Below, one piece after another: positions 1 to 8,180 of a stretch of DNA of 64,000 nucleotides; within the stretch, counting starts at the first letter, position 1, and each line of letters begins with the position of its first letter. Source of the DNA: an uncultured Paenibacillaceae bacterium (GTDB lineage Bacteria; Bacillota; Bacilli; Aneurinibacillales; Aneurinibacillaceae). The notes below the pieces were generated by a model. It had not been told where the DNA came from. It saw nothing but the letters and a program-made list of their open reading frames with translations, and made no database searches. The stretch covers positions 47,045 to 111,044 of the forward strand of contig CAMLDI010000008.1 in assembly GCA_946478845.1 (NCBI GenBank), read 5' to 3'. Position numbers and translations under genes: made by a program.

Positions 1-186
1 GAACGTTTTGATGAGGAAGCAGAAGTATTCGTGGGAAGAACACAATATGATGCTCCAGAAATTGATGGGGAAGTGTATGTTTCTGGATATAAAGGCCCAG
101 TTGGGCAAATCATTCCTATTCGCATTACACATTCCTATGATTTTGATTTGTCAGGGGAGGTTGTGAAATATGAATCTTGCAAATAA
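1..186 (+). CDS. rimO: RimO C-terminus (ribosomal protein S12 methylthiotransferase), partial
   Basis: This is the last 61 codons of a gene that begins upstream of the window. The visible protein is a TRAM-like RNA-binding tail: GRTQYDAPEIDGEVYV, then a GQIIPIRIT strand and YDFDLSGEVV near the end. The pattern GRxxxDAPEIDG is typical of RimO, which methylthiolates an aspartate of ribosomal protein S12, rather than of MiaB, which is encoded separately at 23890. The stop overlaps the pgsA start by 17 nt, so the two genes are probably translationally coupled. RimO upstream of pgsA is seen in several Bacillales outside Bacillus subtilis (recalled, not checked). The radical-SAM core is not visible here. 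Confidence 0.8.
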   Translation, partial: ERFDEEAEVFVGRTQYDAPEIDGEVYVSGYKGPVGQIIPIRITHSYDFDLSGEVVKYESCK

Positions 187-748
187 AATTACCCTGGCTC
201 GTATTTTTCTGGTACCGGTCGTGATGCTTTTTTTGCTTGTCCGCTTCGATTATTTGGGTTCTGTTGTAGTCAGTGGTGTACACATTACTTATAGTGAAAT
301 CATTGCTACCTTAGTTTTTATCATTGCTGCTGTGACCGATGGACTAGACGGATATATTGCCCGTTCACGTAAAATGGTGACTAATTTAGGGAAATTTCTT
401 GATCCTTTAGCAGATAAATTGTTAATTTCTGCAGTGTTAATTTCTTTGGTTGAGTTGCAACGTCTGGATGCATGGATTGTTGTGGTTATTATTAGCCGTG
501 AGTTTGCTGTTACCGGGTTACGTTTAGTGGCTGCTGCTGAAGGTATTGTTATTGCAGCCAGCAAATTAGGAAAGTGGAAAACGGTTTTACAAATTTTAGC
601 TGTTACATTGTTGATTTTACAAAACCTTCCTTTCCAATCTTTTGGGTTTCCCGTTGACCAGATTTTAGTATGGGCTATGGTAATTATGACTATTGTTTCA
701 GGTGTCGAATATTTTATGAAAAACAAGCAAGTTATTAGTATGTCCTAG
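170..748 (+). CDS. pgsA: CDP-diacylglycerol--glycerol-3-phosphate 3-phosphatidyltransferase
   Basis: This membrane enzyme makes phosphatidylglycerophosphate, the committed step to phosphatidylglycerol and cardiolipin. The CDP-alcohol phosphotransferase signature is intact, with D57, D60, G61, A64-R65, G74, D78 and D82 in the order DGxxGxxAR...G...D...D. The 192-residue length and several hydrophobic segments (about 8-25, 44-56, 88-105, 140-152, 165-182) fit the family. The ATG at 170 has a GGGGAGG ribosome binding site at 154-160. It lies inside the end of rimO and is followed by a hairpin terminator. Identification is secure. Confidence 0.95.
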   Translation: MNLANKITLARIFLVPVVMLFLLVRFDYLGSVVVSGVHITYSEIIATLVFIIAAVTDGLDGYIARSRKMVTNLGKFLDPLADKLLISAVLISLVELQRLDAWIVVVIISREFAVTGLRLVAAAEGIVIAASKLGKWKTVLQILAVTLLILQNLPFQSFGFPVDQILVWAMVIMTIVSGVEYFMKNKQVISMS

Positions 749-752
749 TATC

Positions 753-790
753 AAACAATAGTAGGTAAATGCCTACTATTGTTTCTTCTT
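753..790 (+). terminator. Intrinsic terminator after pgsA
   Basis: A perfect 13-bp stem (753-765 with 772-784) with a TAAATG loop runs into TTTCTTCTTT. It separates pgsA from cinA, so cinA needs read-through or its own promoter. Confidence 0.75.
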
Positions 791-814
791 TAACCTATTT
801 TTGGAGGTCTTTGA

Positions 815-2053
815 ATGAAAGCTGAAATAATTGCTGTTGGTACTGAGCTCTTACTTGGACAAATCGCCAATACCAATGCACAGTTTCTTTCTCAGGTCCT
901 TGCCCAATTAGGAATTGGTGTTTATTATCATACTGTTGTGGGGGATAATGAAATTCGGTTAGCCGATACGCTAAATCGAGCATTAAAGCGATCAGACCTC
1001 ATTCTTTTTACAGGTGGATTAGGACCAACAAAAGATGATTTAACGAAAGAAACCATCGGAAAAATTATCGGAAAAACCTTAGTTGAAGATGCACAGGCCA
1101 TGAGGCGGATTGAAAACTATTTTAAAGCTCGTAATATTCCCATGACGGAAAATAACCGTCGTCAAGCTCAAGTAATTGAAGGATCAACCATTCTTCCCAA
1201 TGACCATGGCATGGCACCAGGGATGGCAATTACATATGGAAAGCAATATTTAATCCTTTTACCGGGGCCTCCTCGGGAAATGAAACCCATGTTCCAAAAA
1301 TTCGGGATTCCCTTTTTATTTTCATTAATGCCAAATCAAAAAGTGGTCCATTCTAAAGTTCTTCGTTTCTTCGGAATTGGAGAATCTGCTTTGGAAGAAA
1401 AACTAATGGATTTGATTGATAGCCAAAGCAATCCTACCCTTGCTCCACTTGCATCAGATGGGGAAGTGACTATTCGTATGACTGCACTTGCCAATTCTGT
1501 TGGAGAAGCGGAAAGCTTGATCGAGGATGTAGAAAAAGAAATCCAATCCCGTGTAGGTGAGTTTATTTATGGGTATGATGATGATTCCCTGGGAACGGTT
1601 CTCCTTAATCTTTTGAAGGAACAGGGGAAAACCTTATCCCTGGCAGAAAGCATTACAGGTGGTCAAATAAGCCATTTCATCACATCGATTCCTGGGAGTT
1701 CACAAGTGTATCAGGGTGGCATTGTTTGTTATTCTGATGAAGTAAAAAATAAATTGCTTGGTGTCCCTGCAGAAGTTCTGCAGAAGGAAGGGGCAGTTAG
1801 TGCAAAAACAGCTGAAATTTTAGCACAAGAAATTAGAAAAGGGATAGGGACAGATTTAGGGTTATCTATCACAGGTGAGGCAGGCCCCAATCCATCAGGG
1901 CAACAACCTGTGGGAAAAGTATTTATTGGGCTTGCTGATGAAAAGGGAACCCTGGTTGAAGAAATTCAATTATCTGGACGCAGGGAAGGAATTCAACTTA
2001 GAGCAACAAAACATGCATTATACATGCTAATTGAACGATTGAAAAAAGGGTGA
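815..2053 (+). CDS. cinA: CinA, competence/damage-inducible protein with NMN-deamidase-type C-terminal domain
   Basis: The protein has two domains. The N-terminal MoCF/MoaB-like domain (about 1-170) carries GTELLLGQ near residue 8 and FTGGLGPTKDD near 67. The C-terminal CinA domain (about 255-410) starts with LSLAESITGG near 273 and contains IPGSSQVYQGG and GLSITGEAGP. The C-terminal domain in this family hydrolyses nicotinamide mononucleotide in pyridine-nucleotide salvage; full-length CinA is linked to ADP-ribose hydrolysis and, historically, to competence. The length of 412 aa is normal. A GGAGG lies upstream of the ATG. In many Firmicutes cinA directly precedes recA; here three genes lie between them. 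Confidence 0.93.
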   Translation: MKAEIIAVGTELLLGQIANTNAQFLSQVLAQLGIGVYYHTVVGDNEIRLADTLNRALKRSDLILFTGGLGPTKDDLTKETIGKIIGKTLVEDAQAMRRIENYFKARNIPMTENNRRQAQVIEGSTILPNDHGMAPGMAITYGKQYLILLPGPPREMKPMFQKFGIPFLFSLMPNQKVVHSKVLRFFGIGESALEEKLMDLIDSQSNPTLAPLASDGEVTIRMTALANSVGEAESLIEDVEKEIQSRVGEFIYGYDDDSLGTVLLNLLKEQGKTLSLAESITGGQISHFITSIPGSSQVYQGGIVCYSDEVKNKLLGVPAEVLQKEGAVSAKTAEILAQEIRKGIGTDLGLSITGEAGPNPSGQQPVGKVFIGLADEKGTLVEEIQLSGRREGIQLRATKHALYMLIERLKKG

Positions 2054-2060
2054 TAAATAT

Positions 2061-3641
2061 ATGGCAAATTTCTCAGATTTCGCTTTACATAAAACAATTC
2101 AACAGGCGATTTTCGATATGGGTTTTGAAGAACCATCGCCAATTCAAGAACAATGTATTCCAAAGATTTTAGAAGGGAAAGATGTACTGGGACAGGCACA
2201 AACAGGTACAGGAAAAACAGCTGCATTTGGTCTTCCTTTAATTGAAAAAATGACCCCACAAAATGCAGTGCAAGCGATTGTGCTTACACCGACCAGGGAA
2301 CTTGCAATCCAGGTATCTGGTGAGTTACGGAAGATTGCAAAATACAAAAAAATTCGTACCCTTCCCATTTATGGAGGGCAATCCATTGGACACCAAATTC
2401 GTGCTTTAAAACAAGGGGTACAGGTTGTTATTGGGACACCTGGGCGGGTATTAGACCATCTTCGTCGCAAAACCCTTCGTTTAGACCAGGTTAAAATGGT
2501 TGTATTAGATGAAGCTGATGAAATGTTGGATATGGGATTTGTGGAGGATATCGAGGAAATTATTAAAGATACGCCACAAGAACGACAAACTTTATTATTC
2601 TCAGCAACCATGCCGCCAGAAATCAAGCGGTTATCCCGCAAATATATGAATGAACCGGAAACAGTAGCTATTAGCCGAAAAGAAGTCACTGCTCCAACCA
2701 TTCACCAGGCTTACTATAAAGTATTTGAAAAAAATAAATTAGACAGCTTATGCCGTATTCTTGATAGTGAAGAAATTGAACTTGGCATCGTTTTCTGTCG
2801 TACCAAGCGGGGTGTTGATGAGTTAACTGAATCCTTGCAAGAACGGGGATATATGGCTGATGGCTTGCATGGGGATTTAAGCCAGGCACAACGGGACAAA
2901 GTTATGAAAGCTTTCCGGGATTCTACCATTGAATTCCTTGTTGCAACAGATGTAGCTGCACGGGGGATTGATGTAGAAAACGTATCTCATGTTATCAATT
3001 ATGATATTCCCCAGGATCCAGAGAGCTATGTCCATCGTATTGGCCGGACAGGCCGTGCAGGAAGAAAAGGGTTGGCAATCACCCTTGTTACTCCACGGGA
3101 AATGAAACAATTAAGAACCATTGAAAAGGTATCTAAAATTACATTGGAATCCCGTAATGTTCCTTCTATTGAAGAAGTGCTTGAACGTCAACAAAACTTA
3201 TGGAAAGAACAATTAGTTTCATTATTAGAAAACGATGAAGACTTAGCACCCTTTATGGAAGTGGTTGATCAATTAAAAACCGATTTTCCACTGGAAAAAA
3301 TCTCTGCAGCAGCCCTTTCCCTTGCATTCTCTTCTAACATTTCTACAAATGATGATGAAATGTATGATTTTGGTGAAACGGGTGCATCCAAAGGAATGGT
3401 TCGTTTCTTTATGAACATTGGACGAAACATGGAAATGCGTCCTATTGAATTAGTGAAGGAAATTTCCGAGTTAGTAGGGATTCCTGAAAAATCCATCGGT
3501 CGTATTGATATCTTCGAAAGCTTTTCTTTTGTAGAAGTAAATGAAGATGTGGCTCCTTTTGTTTATGAAGCTTTACGGAACTCTCGCATCAAAGGAAAAC
3601 GGGTGAATGTTGAACCAGCAAAACCCCGTGTAAAAAAATAA
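2061..3641 (+). CDS. DEAD-box ATP-dependent RNA helicase with DbpA-like C-terminal domain
   Basis: All the core motifs are present: Q-motif (PSPIQEQ), Walker A AQTGTGKT near residue 45, PTRELA, TPGRVLD, DEAD at 150-153, SATMP, VATDVAARGID and HRIGRTGRAG. The C-terminal segment (about 445-520), with GMVRFFMNIGR and KSIGRIDIF, resembles the RRM-like RNA-binding domain of DbpA/DeaD/CshA proteins. At 526 aa it is close to CshA/DeaD size and is expected to act in RNA decay, ribosome assembly or cold adaptation. It starts 7 nt after cinA, so the two are probably co-transcribed. Which paralogue it is cannot be decided without a tree. Confidence 0.9.
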   Translation: MANFSDFALHKTIQQAIFDMGFEEPSPIQEQCIPKILEGKDVLGQAQTGTGKTAAFGLPLIEKMTPQNAVQAIVLTPTRELAIQVSGELRKIAKYKKIRTLPIYGGQSIGHQIRALKQGVQVVIGTPGRVLDHLRRKTLRLDQVKMVVLDEADEMLDMGFVEDIEEIIKDTPQERQTLLFSATMPPEIKRLSRKYMNEPETVAISRKEVTAPTIHQAYYKVFEKNKLDSLCRILDSEEIELGIVFCRTKRGVDELTESLQERGYMADGLHGDLSQAQRDKVMKAFRDSTIEFLVATDVAARGIDVENVSHVINYDIPQDPESYVHRIGRTGRAGRKGLAITLVTPREMKQLRTIEKVSKITLESRNVPSIEEVLERQQNLWKEQLVSLLENDEDLAPFMEVVDQLKTDFPLEKISAAALSLAFSSNISTNDDEMYDFGETGASKGMVRFFMNIGRNMEMRPIELVKEISELVGIPEKSIGRIDIFESFSFVEVNEDVAPFVYEALRNSRIKGKRVNVEPAKPRVKK

Positions 3642-3663
3642 TTGCATGATGCTAATCATGGAT

Positions 3664-3696
3664 AAAGTAGCCTGTCTTTAGATAGGCTACTTTTTA
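3664..3696 (+). terminator. Terminator after the helicase gene
   Basis: A 13-bp stem with one G:T pair (3664-3676 with 3681-3693) closes a TTTA loop and runs into TTTTT. Confidence 0.8.
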
Positions 3697-3706
3697 CTTT
3701 ACTTAT

Positions 3707-3740
3707 AAACAAAAAGGGGGTATCAGCGTTGCTGATACCC
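3707..3740 (-). terminator. Terminator of the bioD-bioA operon
   Basis: A perfect 10-bp stem, GGGTATCAGC with GCTGATACCC (3718-3727 and 3731-3740), is followed on the minus strand by a T-run (A-run at 3711-3715). It sits just beyond the bioA stop. Confidence 0.8.
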
Positions 3741-3755
3741 TAAAAAATATCTATA

Positions 3756-5129
3756 TTATACTTTGGAGTGGGAAAACCTTTCAGTAACGATCTTGATTGA
3801 GTCATAGGTGATCTGGATTAGTTGATCCAATTCCTTTATGCTCATGGATAAAACAGGCATCAGGACAATGACAGGGCCCAGGGGACGGGTGAGTGCCCCT
3901 CTTTTCCTGGCTTCAAGAATTATCTGATGTTCCACTTGCAAATGGGGCGGGAAGATTTCTTTCGTTTCTTTATTTTTAACTAGTTCAATTCCCACCATCA
4001 TACCCCGCTGGCGAACATCACCCACGAAAGGAAGTTCTTTAAAAGATGCAAGTCTTTCTTTAAGAAAGGCTATTTTTTCCTGTAAGGATAAAATAAACTG
4101 ATTTTTTTCAATGAGTTCTATATTTTTTAAGGCAACAGCACAGGCCAATTGGTTTCCTGTATAGGTATGGCCGTGGTAAAAGGTTTTTAATTCCTCAGGT
4201 TCCCCAAGAAAAGCATTAAATACTTCATCTGTTGTAAGAGTAGCGGCGAGAGGGATGTAACCGGCTGTAAGGCCTTTCGCAATACAGAAAAGGTCAGGAG
4301 AAACATTTTCCTGTTCACAGGCGAATAGTGTTCCTGTGCGGCCAAACCCTACAGCAACTTCGTCGGCAATCATTAACACATTATATTTGGTACATAACTC
4401 TCTCACACCGGATAAGAAACCTGCCGGTGCAGTAATCATGCCAGCTGCTCCCTGTACGAGGGGTTCAATAATGAGTCCCGCAATTTCTTCATGGTTTTGT
4501 TGCAATAAGGTTTCCAATTGGCTCAGACAAACATCCAGACAGGCTTGTTCATCGTTATCAGGAGTCAGGCGATAAGTATATGGAGATAGCATTTCTAAAC
4601 GTTCAAAAAGCAAGGGGCGAAAGATTTTGTGGTATAAGTCCATTCCTCCAACACTTACTGAACCAATGGTATCTCCATGATAGGCTTCTTTTAGGGAGAT
4701 AAATTTATTTTTTCTTGCATATTGGACAGGGTTTTTCAGTTTCCAATATTGATAGGCAATTTTTAAAGCGATTTCTACAGCGGTTGAACCTGCATCGGAA
4801 TAAAATACTTTATTTAATCCTGTTGGAGTAATTTCTACTAATTTTTTTGCGAGAAGAATGGATGGGATATTTGCTGAACCTAAAAGGGTTGAGTGGGCAA
4901 TTTTCTCTGCTTGTTTGTGAAGGGCTTCATTTAATTCAAGATGGTTATGCCCATGTACATTGACCCAGAGGGAGGAGTAACCATCTAAATAAGCATTTCC
5001 TTCAATATCGATTAAATAACTTCCTTCTCCCCGTTCAATAATTAATGGTTTTTCTTTACGGTATTGCTTCATTTGTGTAAAGGGATGCCAAAGGTACTCT
5101 TTATCCCATTGTTCTAGTTGTTCTTTCAT
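3756..5129 (-). CDS. bioA: 7,8-diaminopelargonic acid aminotransferase (BioA/BioK type)
   Basis: This PLP enzyme converts 7-keto-8-aminopelargonate to 7,8-diaminopelargonate in biotin synthesis. The N-terminal WHPFTQMKQY and SSLWVNVHGHNH are typical of BioA. YSDAGSTAVEIALK, the DEVAVGFGRTG cofactor-site motif and AKGLTAGY, with the Schiff-base lysine at about 285, are intact. The length of 457 aa is normal. Whether the amino donor is S-adenosylmethionine (BioA) or lysine, as in Bacillus subtilis BioK, cannot be told by eye. The ATG at 5129 follows an AAGGAGGA site and lies inside the end of bioD (29-nt overlap), so the pair is translationally coupled. Confidence 0.93.
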   Translation of the reverse strand: MKEQLEQWDKEYLWHPFTQMKQYRKEKPLIIERGEGSYLIDIEGNAYLDGYSSLWVNVHGHNHLELNEALHKQAEKIAHSTLLGSANIPSILLAKKLVEITPTGLNKVFYSDAGSTAVEIALKIAYQYWKLKNPVQYARKNKFISLKEAYHGDTIGSVSVGGMDLYHKIFRPLLFERLEMLSPYTYRLTPDNDEQACLDVCLSQLETLLQQNHEEIAGLIIEPLVQGAAGMITAPAGFLSGVRELCTKYNVLMIADEVAVGFGRTGTLFACEQENVSPDLFCIAKGLTAGYIPLAATLTTDEVFNAFLGEPEELKTFYHGHTYTGNQLACAVALKNIELIEKNQFILSLQEKIAFLKERLASFKELPFVGDVRQRGMMVGIELVKNKETKEIFPPHLQVEHQIILEARKRGALTRPLGPVIVLMPVLSMSIKELDQLIQITYDSIKIVTERFSHSKV

Positions 5130-5865
5130 TTAATTTTTCCTCCTTCACTAAAGTTTTCAGTTTCTCTATTGCAGATAAGTTGCGAATTTGCGCCCAATGG
5201 CTATGTATATAATCTTCTGCAGGAGCAGGCAAAGCAGGAATGCAACCTAAAATGGGTACCTGGCACAATTTTTCTATCATAATTAGGTTGTCTTGTTCCA
5301 TCTCTGTGGGTTGTGCAGGCCATCGATTCATGATGATTCCCAGGATTGGAATCTCCAGGGATTTTGCATAGGCAACAGTTAATAATGTATGATTGATTGT
5401 CCCTAACCCTGGATGGGTGACAATAATTAATGGAAGATTTAATTTCTTAATTAATTCTGCTGTCAAAATTACTTGATCTCTTTCTGCTATTAAAGGCACA
5501 GCAAGGCCTCCAGCACCTTCTACAACAATGAACTCATGCTGTTGTTGCAGTTCATTAAAATGGTTTTGGATTTTAGTTAACGAGATGGAAACCCCGGCTT
5601 TATTTGCTGCTAAATGGGGAGAGAGGGGAGCTTCGAAAGCATAGGAACAATATTTTTCTTGCTTATCTCTCAATTCCAGTACTTTGCGATAGACTTCTAC
5701 ATCTTCTGCGATTAATCCCTGGGGGGTATTTAGCGCCCCGCTTTGTATGGGTTTATAAGGAATCGCATCAATTTTTTCTTCTATTAAGAGAGCAGTTAAA
5801 TAAGCTGTTACAAGGGTCTTGCCAACTCCTGTATCAGTACCTGAAATAAAAATTCCTTTTAACAT
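5101..5865 (-). CDS. bioD: Dethiobiotin synthetase
   Basis: The enzyme closes the ureido ring of dethiobiotin using CO2 and ATP. The P-loop GTDTGVGKT is at residues 9-17 and the VVEGAGGLAVPL motif lies mid-protein. At 254 aa it is somewhat longer than common BioD proteins (about 225-240), with a basic, charged tail that runs over the bioA start. It is the first gene of a two-gene biotin operon read divergently from recA. The other biotin genes are not in this window, unless the Kbl/BioF-type gene at 18120 serves as bioF. Two BirA-like operators lie upstream. Confidence 0.92.
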   Translation of the reverse strand: MLKGIFISGTDTGVGKTLVTAYLTALLIEEKIDAIPYKPIQSGALNTPQGLIAEDVEVYRKVLELRDKQEKYCSYAFEAPLSPHLAANKAGVSISLTKIQNHFNELQQQHEFIVVEGAGGLAVPLIAERDQVILTAELIKKLNLPLIIVTHPGLGTINHTLLTVAYAKSLEIPILGIIMNRWPAQPTEMEQDNLIMIEKLCQVPILGCIPALPAPAEDYIHSHWAQIRNLSAIEKLKTLVKEEKLNERTTRTMG

Positions 5866-5893
5866 GATTCCTTATGCGTCTCCTTTTTGCTAT

Positions 5894-5924
5894 TTGTTAA
5901 CCTATATAAAATTAAGGTTTACAT
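5894..5924 (-). promoter_or_regulatory. BirA-type biotin operator, promoter-proximal to bioD
   Basis: TTGTTAAC at 5894-5901 and GTTTACAT at 5917-5924 are separated by 15 nt. This matches the Gram-positive BirA box (TTGTTAAC-N14-16-GTTAACAA) with two mismatches in the second half. Confidence 0.6.
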
Positions 5925-5951
5925 TATTTAGCTTAAAAAAGAGAGGGATAA

Positions 5952-5983
5952 TTGTCAACAAAATATTTATTATTGGTTAACAA
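5952..5983 (-). promoter_or_regulatory. Second BirA-type operator overlapping a bioD -35 candidate
   Basis: TTGTCAAC at 5952-5959 and a perfect GTTAACAA at 5976-5983 are 16 nt apart. On the minus strand a TTGACA hexamer (5958-5953) lies within the site. With a 17-nt spacer the matching -10 would be TAAGCT at 5935-5930, which is weak. Confidence 0.6.
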
Positions 5984-6018
5984 TTTATGTTACAAAAATT
6001 GGAAATAAAACATTCAAG

Positions 6019-6071
6019 CGAATAAATGTTCGCAAATAAACCTTGGCAAAGGAATGAAAAAAAGGTAGAAT
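6019..6071 (+). promoter_or_regulatory. recA promoter with LexA (SOS) box
   Basis: CGAATAAATGTTCG at 6019-6032 matches the Bacillus LexA site CGAACnnnnGTTCG with one mismatch. TTGGCA at 6043-6048, a 17-nt spacer and TAGAAT at 6066-6071 form a good SigA promoter just downstream. Confidence 0.8.
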
Positions 6072-6120
6072 AGGTTTTAAAGATGTACAAGTTGATAGTT
6101 AATTGAAGGGAGCGATAGCT

Positions 6121-7170
6121 TTGTCCGATCGCAAAGCTGCTTTAGATATGGCATTGCGCCAAATTGAAAAACAATTTGGCAAAGGTTCAATTATGAAATT
6201 GGGTGAAATGGCTGAGAATCATCAGATTTCCACTGTATCCAGTGGATCCATTGCACTAGATATTGCTCTTGGCATTGGTGGATATCCACGAGGCAGAATT
6301 ATTGAAATTTATGGACCAGAATCCTCTGGTAAAACAACAGTGGCCTTACATGCCATTGCTGAAGTACAAAAAACAGGCGGCACTGCAGCATTTATTGACG
6401 CGGAACATGCTCTTGATCCGGTTTATGCACGTAATTTAGGTGTAAATATTGATGAATTATTGTTATCTCAACCAGACACAGGGGAACAGGCTTTGGAAAT
6501 TGCGGAAGCTCTTGTACGTTCTGGGGCTGTAGATATTGTAGTTGTAGACTCTGTAGCTGCATTGGTGCCAAAAGCAGAAATTGAAGGGGATATGGGAGAT
6601 TCCCATGTAGGATTACAGGCCCGCTTAATGTCTCAAGCTCTGCGAAAATTAGCAGGGGCCATTAATAAGTCCAAAACCATCGCTGTCTTTATTAACCAAT
6701 TGCGGGAAAAAGTTGGTGTTATGTTTGGAAATCCTGAGACCACTCCGGGAGGGCGTGCCCTTAAGTTCTATTCTTCGGTTCGCTTAGATGTTCGCCGTAC
6801 AGAAACGATTAAACAAGGCAATGAAATGGTAGGAAACCGCACCAAAATTAAAGTAGTGAAGAATAAAGTGGCTCCCCCATTTAAAACTTGTGAAGTAGAT
6901 ATTATGTACGGAGAAGGTATTTCAAAAGAAGGAAGCCTTCTCGATATTGGTGCAGACATCGATGTGGTGAATAAAAGTGGCGCCTGGTATTCATTTAATG
7001 ATGAAAGATTAGGCCAGGGCCGGGAAAACGCAAAGACTTTCTTAAAAGAACACCCGGATATCACGGCGGCTATTGAAGAGAAAATTCGTGAGTATTATAA
7101 ATTAGGTGAAAGTGTTTCTGCAGAACCAATCAATGATGATGAAGAAGCATTTATGCTAGATTTTGAATAA
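6121..7170 (+). CDS. recA: RecA recombinase
   Basis: RecA forms the nucleoprotein filament for strand exchange and stimulates LexA autocleavage. TTG at 6121 gives the family N-terminus [20 protein letters not shown] and has GAAGGGAG at 6105-6112 eight nt upstream; an earlier in-frame TTG at 6103 lacks a suitable site. The resulting 349-aa protein has Walker [10 protein letters not shown] at 65-73, the [14 protein letters not shown]alker B region and the [10 protein letters not shown] segment. The acidic C-terminus ([13 protein letters not shown]) is usual. It is SOS-controlled and followed by a strong hairpin before recX. Confidence 0.97.
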   Translation: MSDRKAALDMALRQIEKQFGKGSIMKLGEMAENHQISTVSSGSIALDIALGIGGYPRGRIIEIYGPESSGKTTVALHAIAEVQKTGGTAAFIDAEHALDPVYARNLGVNIDELLLSQPDTGEQALEIAEALVRSGAVDIVVVDSVAALVPKAEIEGDMGDSHVGLQARLMSQALRKLAGAINKSKTIAVFINQLREKVGVMFGNPETTPGGRALKFYSSVRLDVRRTETIKQGNEMVGNRTKIKVVKNKVAPPFKTCEVDIMYGEGISKEGSLLDIGADIDVVNKSGAWYSFNDERLGQGRENAKTFLKEHPDITAAIEEKIREYYKLGESVSAEPINDDEEAFMLDFE

Positions 7171-7176
7171 TAGGAG

Positions 7177-7212
7177 AAAGAGCATCAGGAAATTTCCTTG
7201 ATGCTCTTTTTT
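7177..7212 (+). terminator. Hairpin terminator between recA and recX
   Basis: AAAGAGCATCA (7177-7187) pairs with TGATGCTCTTT (7199-7209) and runs into TTTTTT. It probably limits transcription into recX relative to recA. Confidence 0.75.
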
Positions 7213-7254
7213 CGCACAAAAGATTAGATTGTACAAAACCAGGGAAGTGAAGAA

Positions 7255-7908
7255 ATGGAAAAGGAAATTACTCGATTAGAAAGACAGAAAAAAAACCCCC
7301 ACCGTATCAATGTTTTTCTAAATGATGAGTATGGTTTTGCCGTCCATGAGGATATAATTGTTAAATATAGGTTAATAAAAGGAAAAAGGATTTCTGAGCA
7401 AGATTTAGAAGAGTTGCTTTTGGCAGACGAAGTGAAGCGAGCTGAATATTACGGCATTCGGTATTTGGGGATTCGTCCCCGTACAGAAATGGAGCTAATA
7501 AAACATTTGTATGAGAAAGGGTTTACTGATGACACTATTAATCAGGTTTGTCAAACTTTTCGGGATAAACATTATTTAGATGACCATCAGTTTGCTCATC
7601 AGTGGGTTATGGAACGAATGCATTTAAAACCAAGAGGAAGAAATTTATTGCGTAATGAATTAAATAGGAAAGGGGTGGATTCTAATATAATAGATGAAGC
7701 TTTACATGAAATAAGTTATTTCGAAGAGTTAGAAGCTGCAAAAAAGATTGTATTGAAAAAATATCCTCGCCCCGTTTTCTCTACGGGGATGGAAATGAGA
7801 AATAAAGTAGGTCCTTTTCTGCAACGGAAAGGTTTTGCTTATGAAGTGATTGCCTCTGTCTTAGAACAGTTGAAAGATTCACTGATACAGATTGGTCATA
7901 TAGACTGA
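7255..7908 (+). CDS. recX: RecX, regulatory protein of RecA
   Basis: RecX binds the RecA filament and modulates its growth. The 217-aa protein shows three-helix repeats: AEYYGIRYLGIRPRTEMELIKHLYEKGF, then DKHYLDDHQFAHQWV with RPRG-like LKPRGRNLLRNEL, then a C-terminal repeat with KVGPFLQRKGFAYEVIASVL. The length matches Firmicute RecX (about 200-270). It is directly downstream of recA, separated by a terminator-like hairpin. Confidence 0.88.
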   Translation: MEKEITRLERQKKNPHRINVFLNDEYGFAVHEDIIVKYRLIKGKRISEQDLEELLLADEVKRAEYYGIRYLGIRPRTEMELIKHLYEKGFTDDTINQVCQTFRDKHYLDDHQFAHQWVMERMHLKPRGRNLLRNELNRKGVDSNIIDEALHEISYFEELEAAKKIVLKKYPRPVFSTGMEMRNKVGPFLQRKGFAYEVIASVLEQLKDSLIQIGHID

Positions 7909-7946
7909 TACAGACCCTTGCAGCATATTCCAACCTATGGCTATTC

Positions 7947-7975
7947 TTGACAATCGTTATCAATAATGGCACAAT
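7947..7975 (+). promoter_or_regulatory. SigA-type promoter of rny
   Basis: TTGACA at 7947-7952, a 17-nt spacer and CACAAT at 7970-7975. It would give rny an untranslated leader of about 200 nt. The leader (7976-8180) shows no convincing gene or known riboswitch; a short ORF over it has no ribosome binding site. Confidence 0.55.
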
Positions 7976-8180
7976 AAAATCTGGATACTGCATAATTGTA
8001 GTGCAGGTAAATCCTTTGTGTAAGCTAATGAATGAAAACAGTTACAAATGGGTTTTTATTTTTCCGATGATCGATGTAAACTCGATTTTATGCAAAAACA
8101 GGAAATCTTATGTAACCCGAAACAATCCGAGTAAGTTAAAAATTTTAAAATTAACCTCAGATGCAAGGAGGTGAAACGAA

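Noticed and set aside
6103..6120. Upstream TTG start for recA
   Set aside because: It precedes the GAAGGGAG site instead of following it, and adds residues not found in RecA.
7953..7975. Fur-box-like sequence in the rny promoter
   Set aside because: Only a few positions match GATAATGATAATCATTATC, and the stretch is the promoter spacer.
7947..8174. A 75-codon frame in the rny leader
   Set aside because: It begins on the promoter TTG itself, has no ribosome binding site, and its product has no pattern. The stretch is better read as promoter plus leader.
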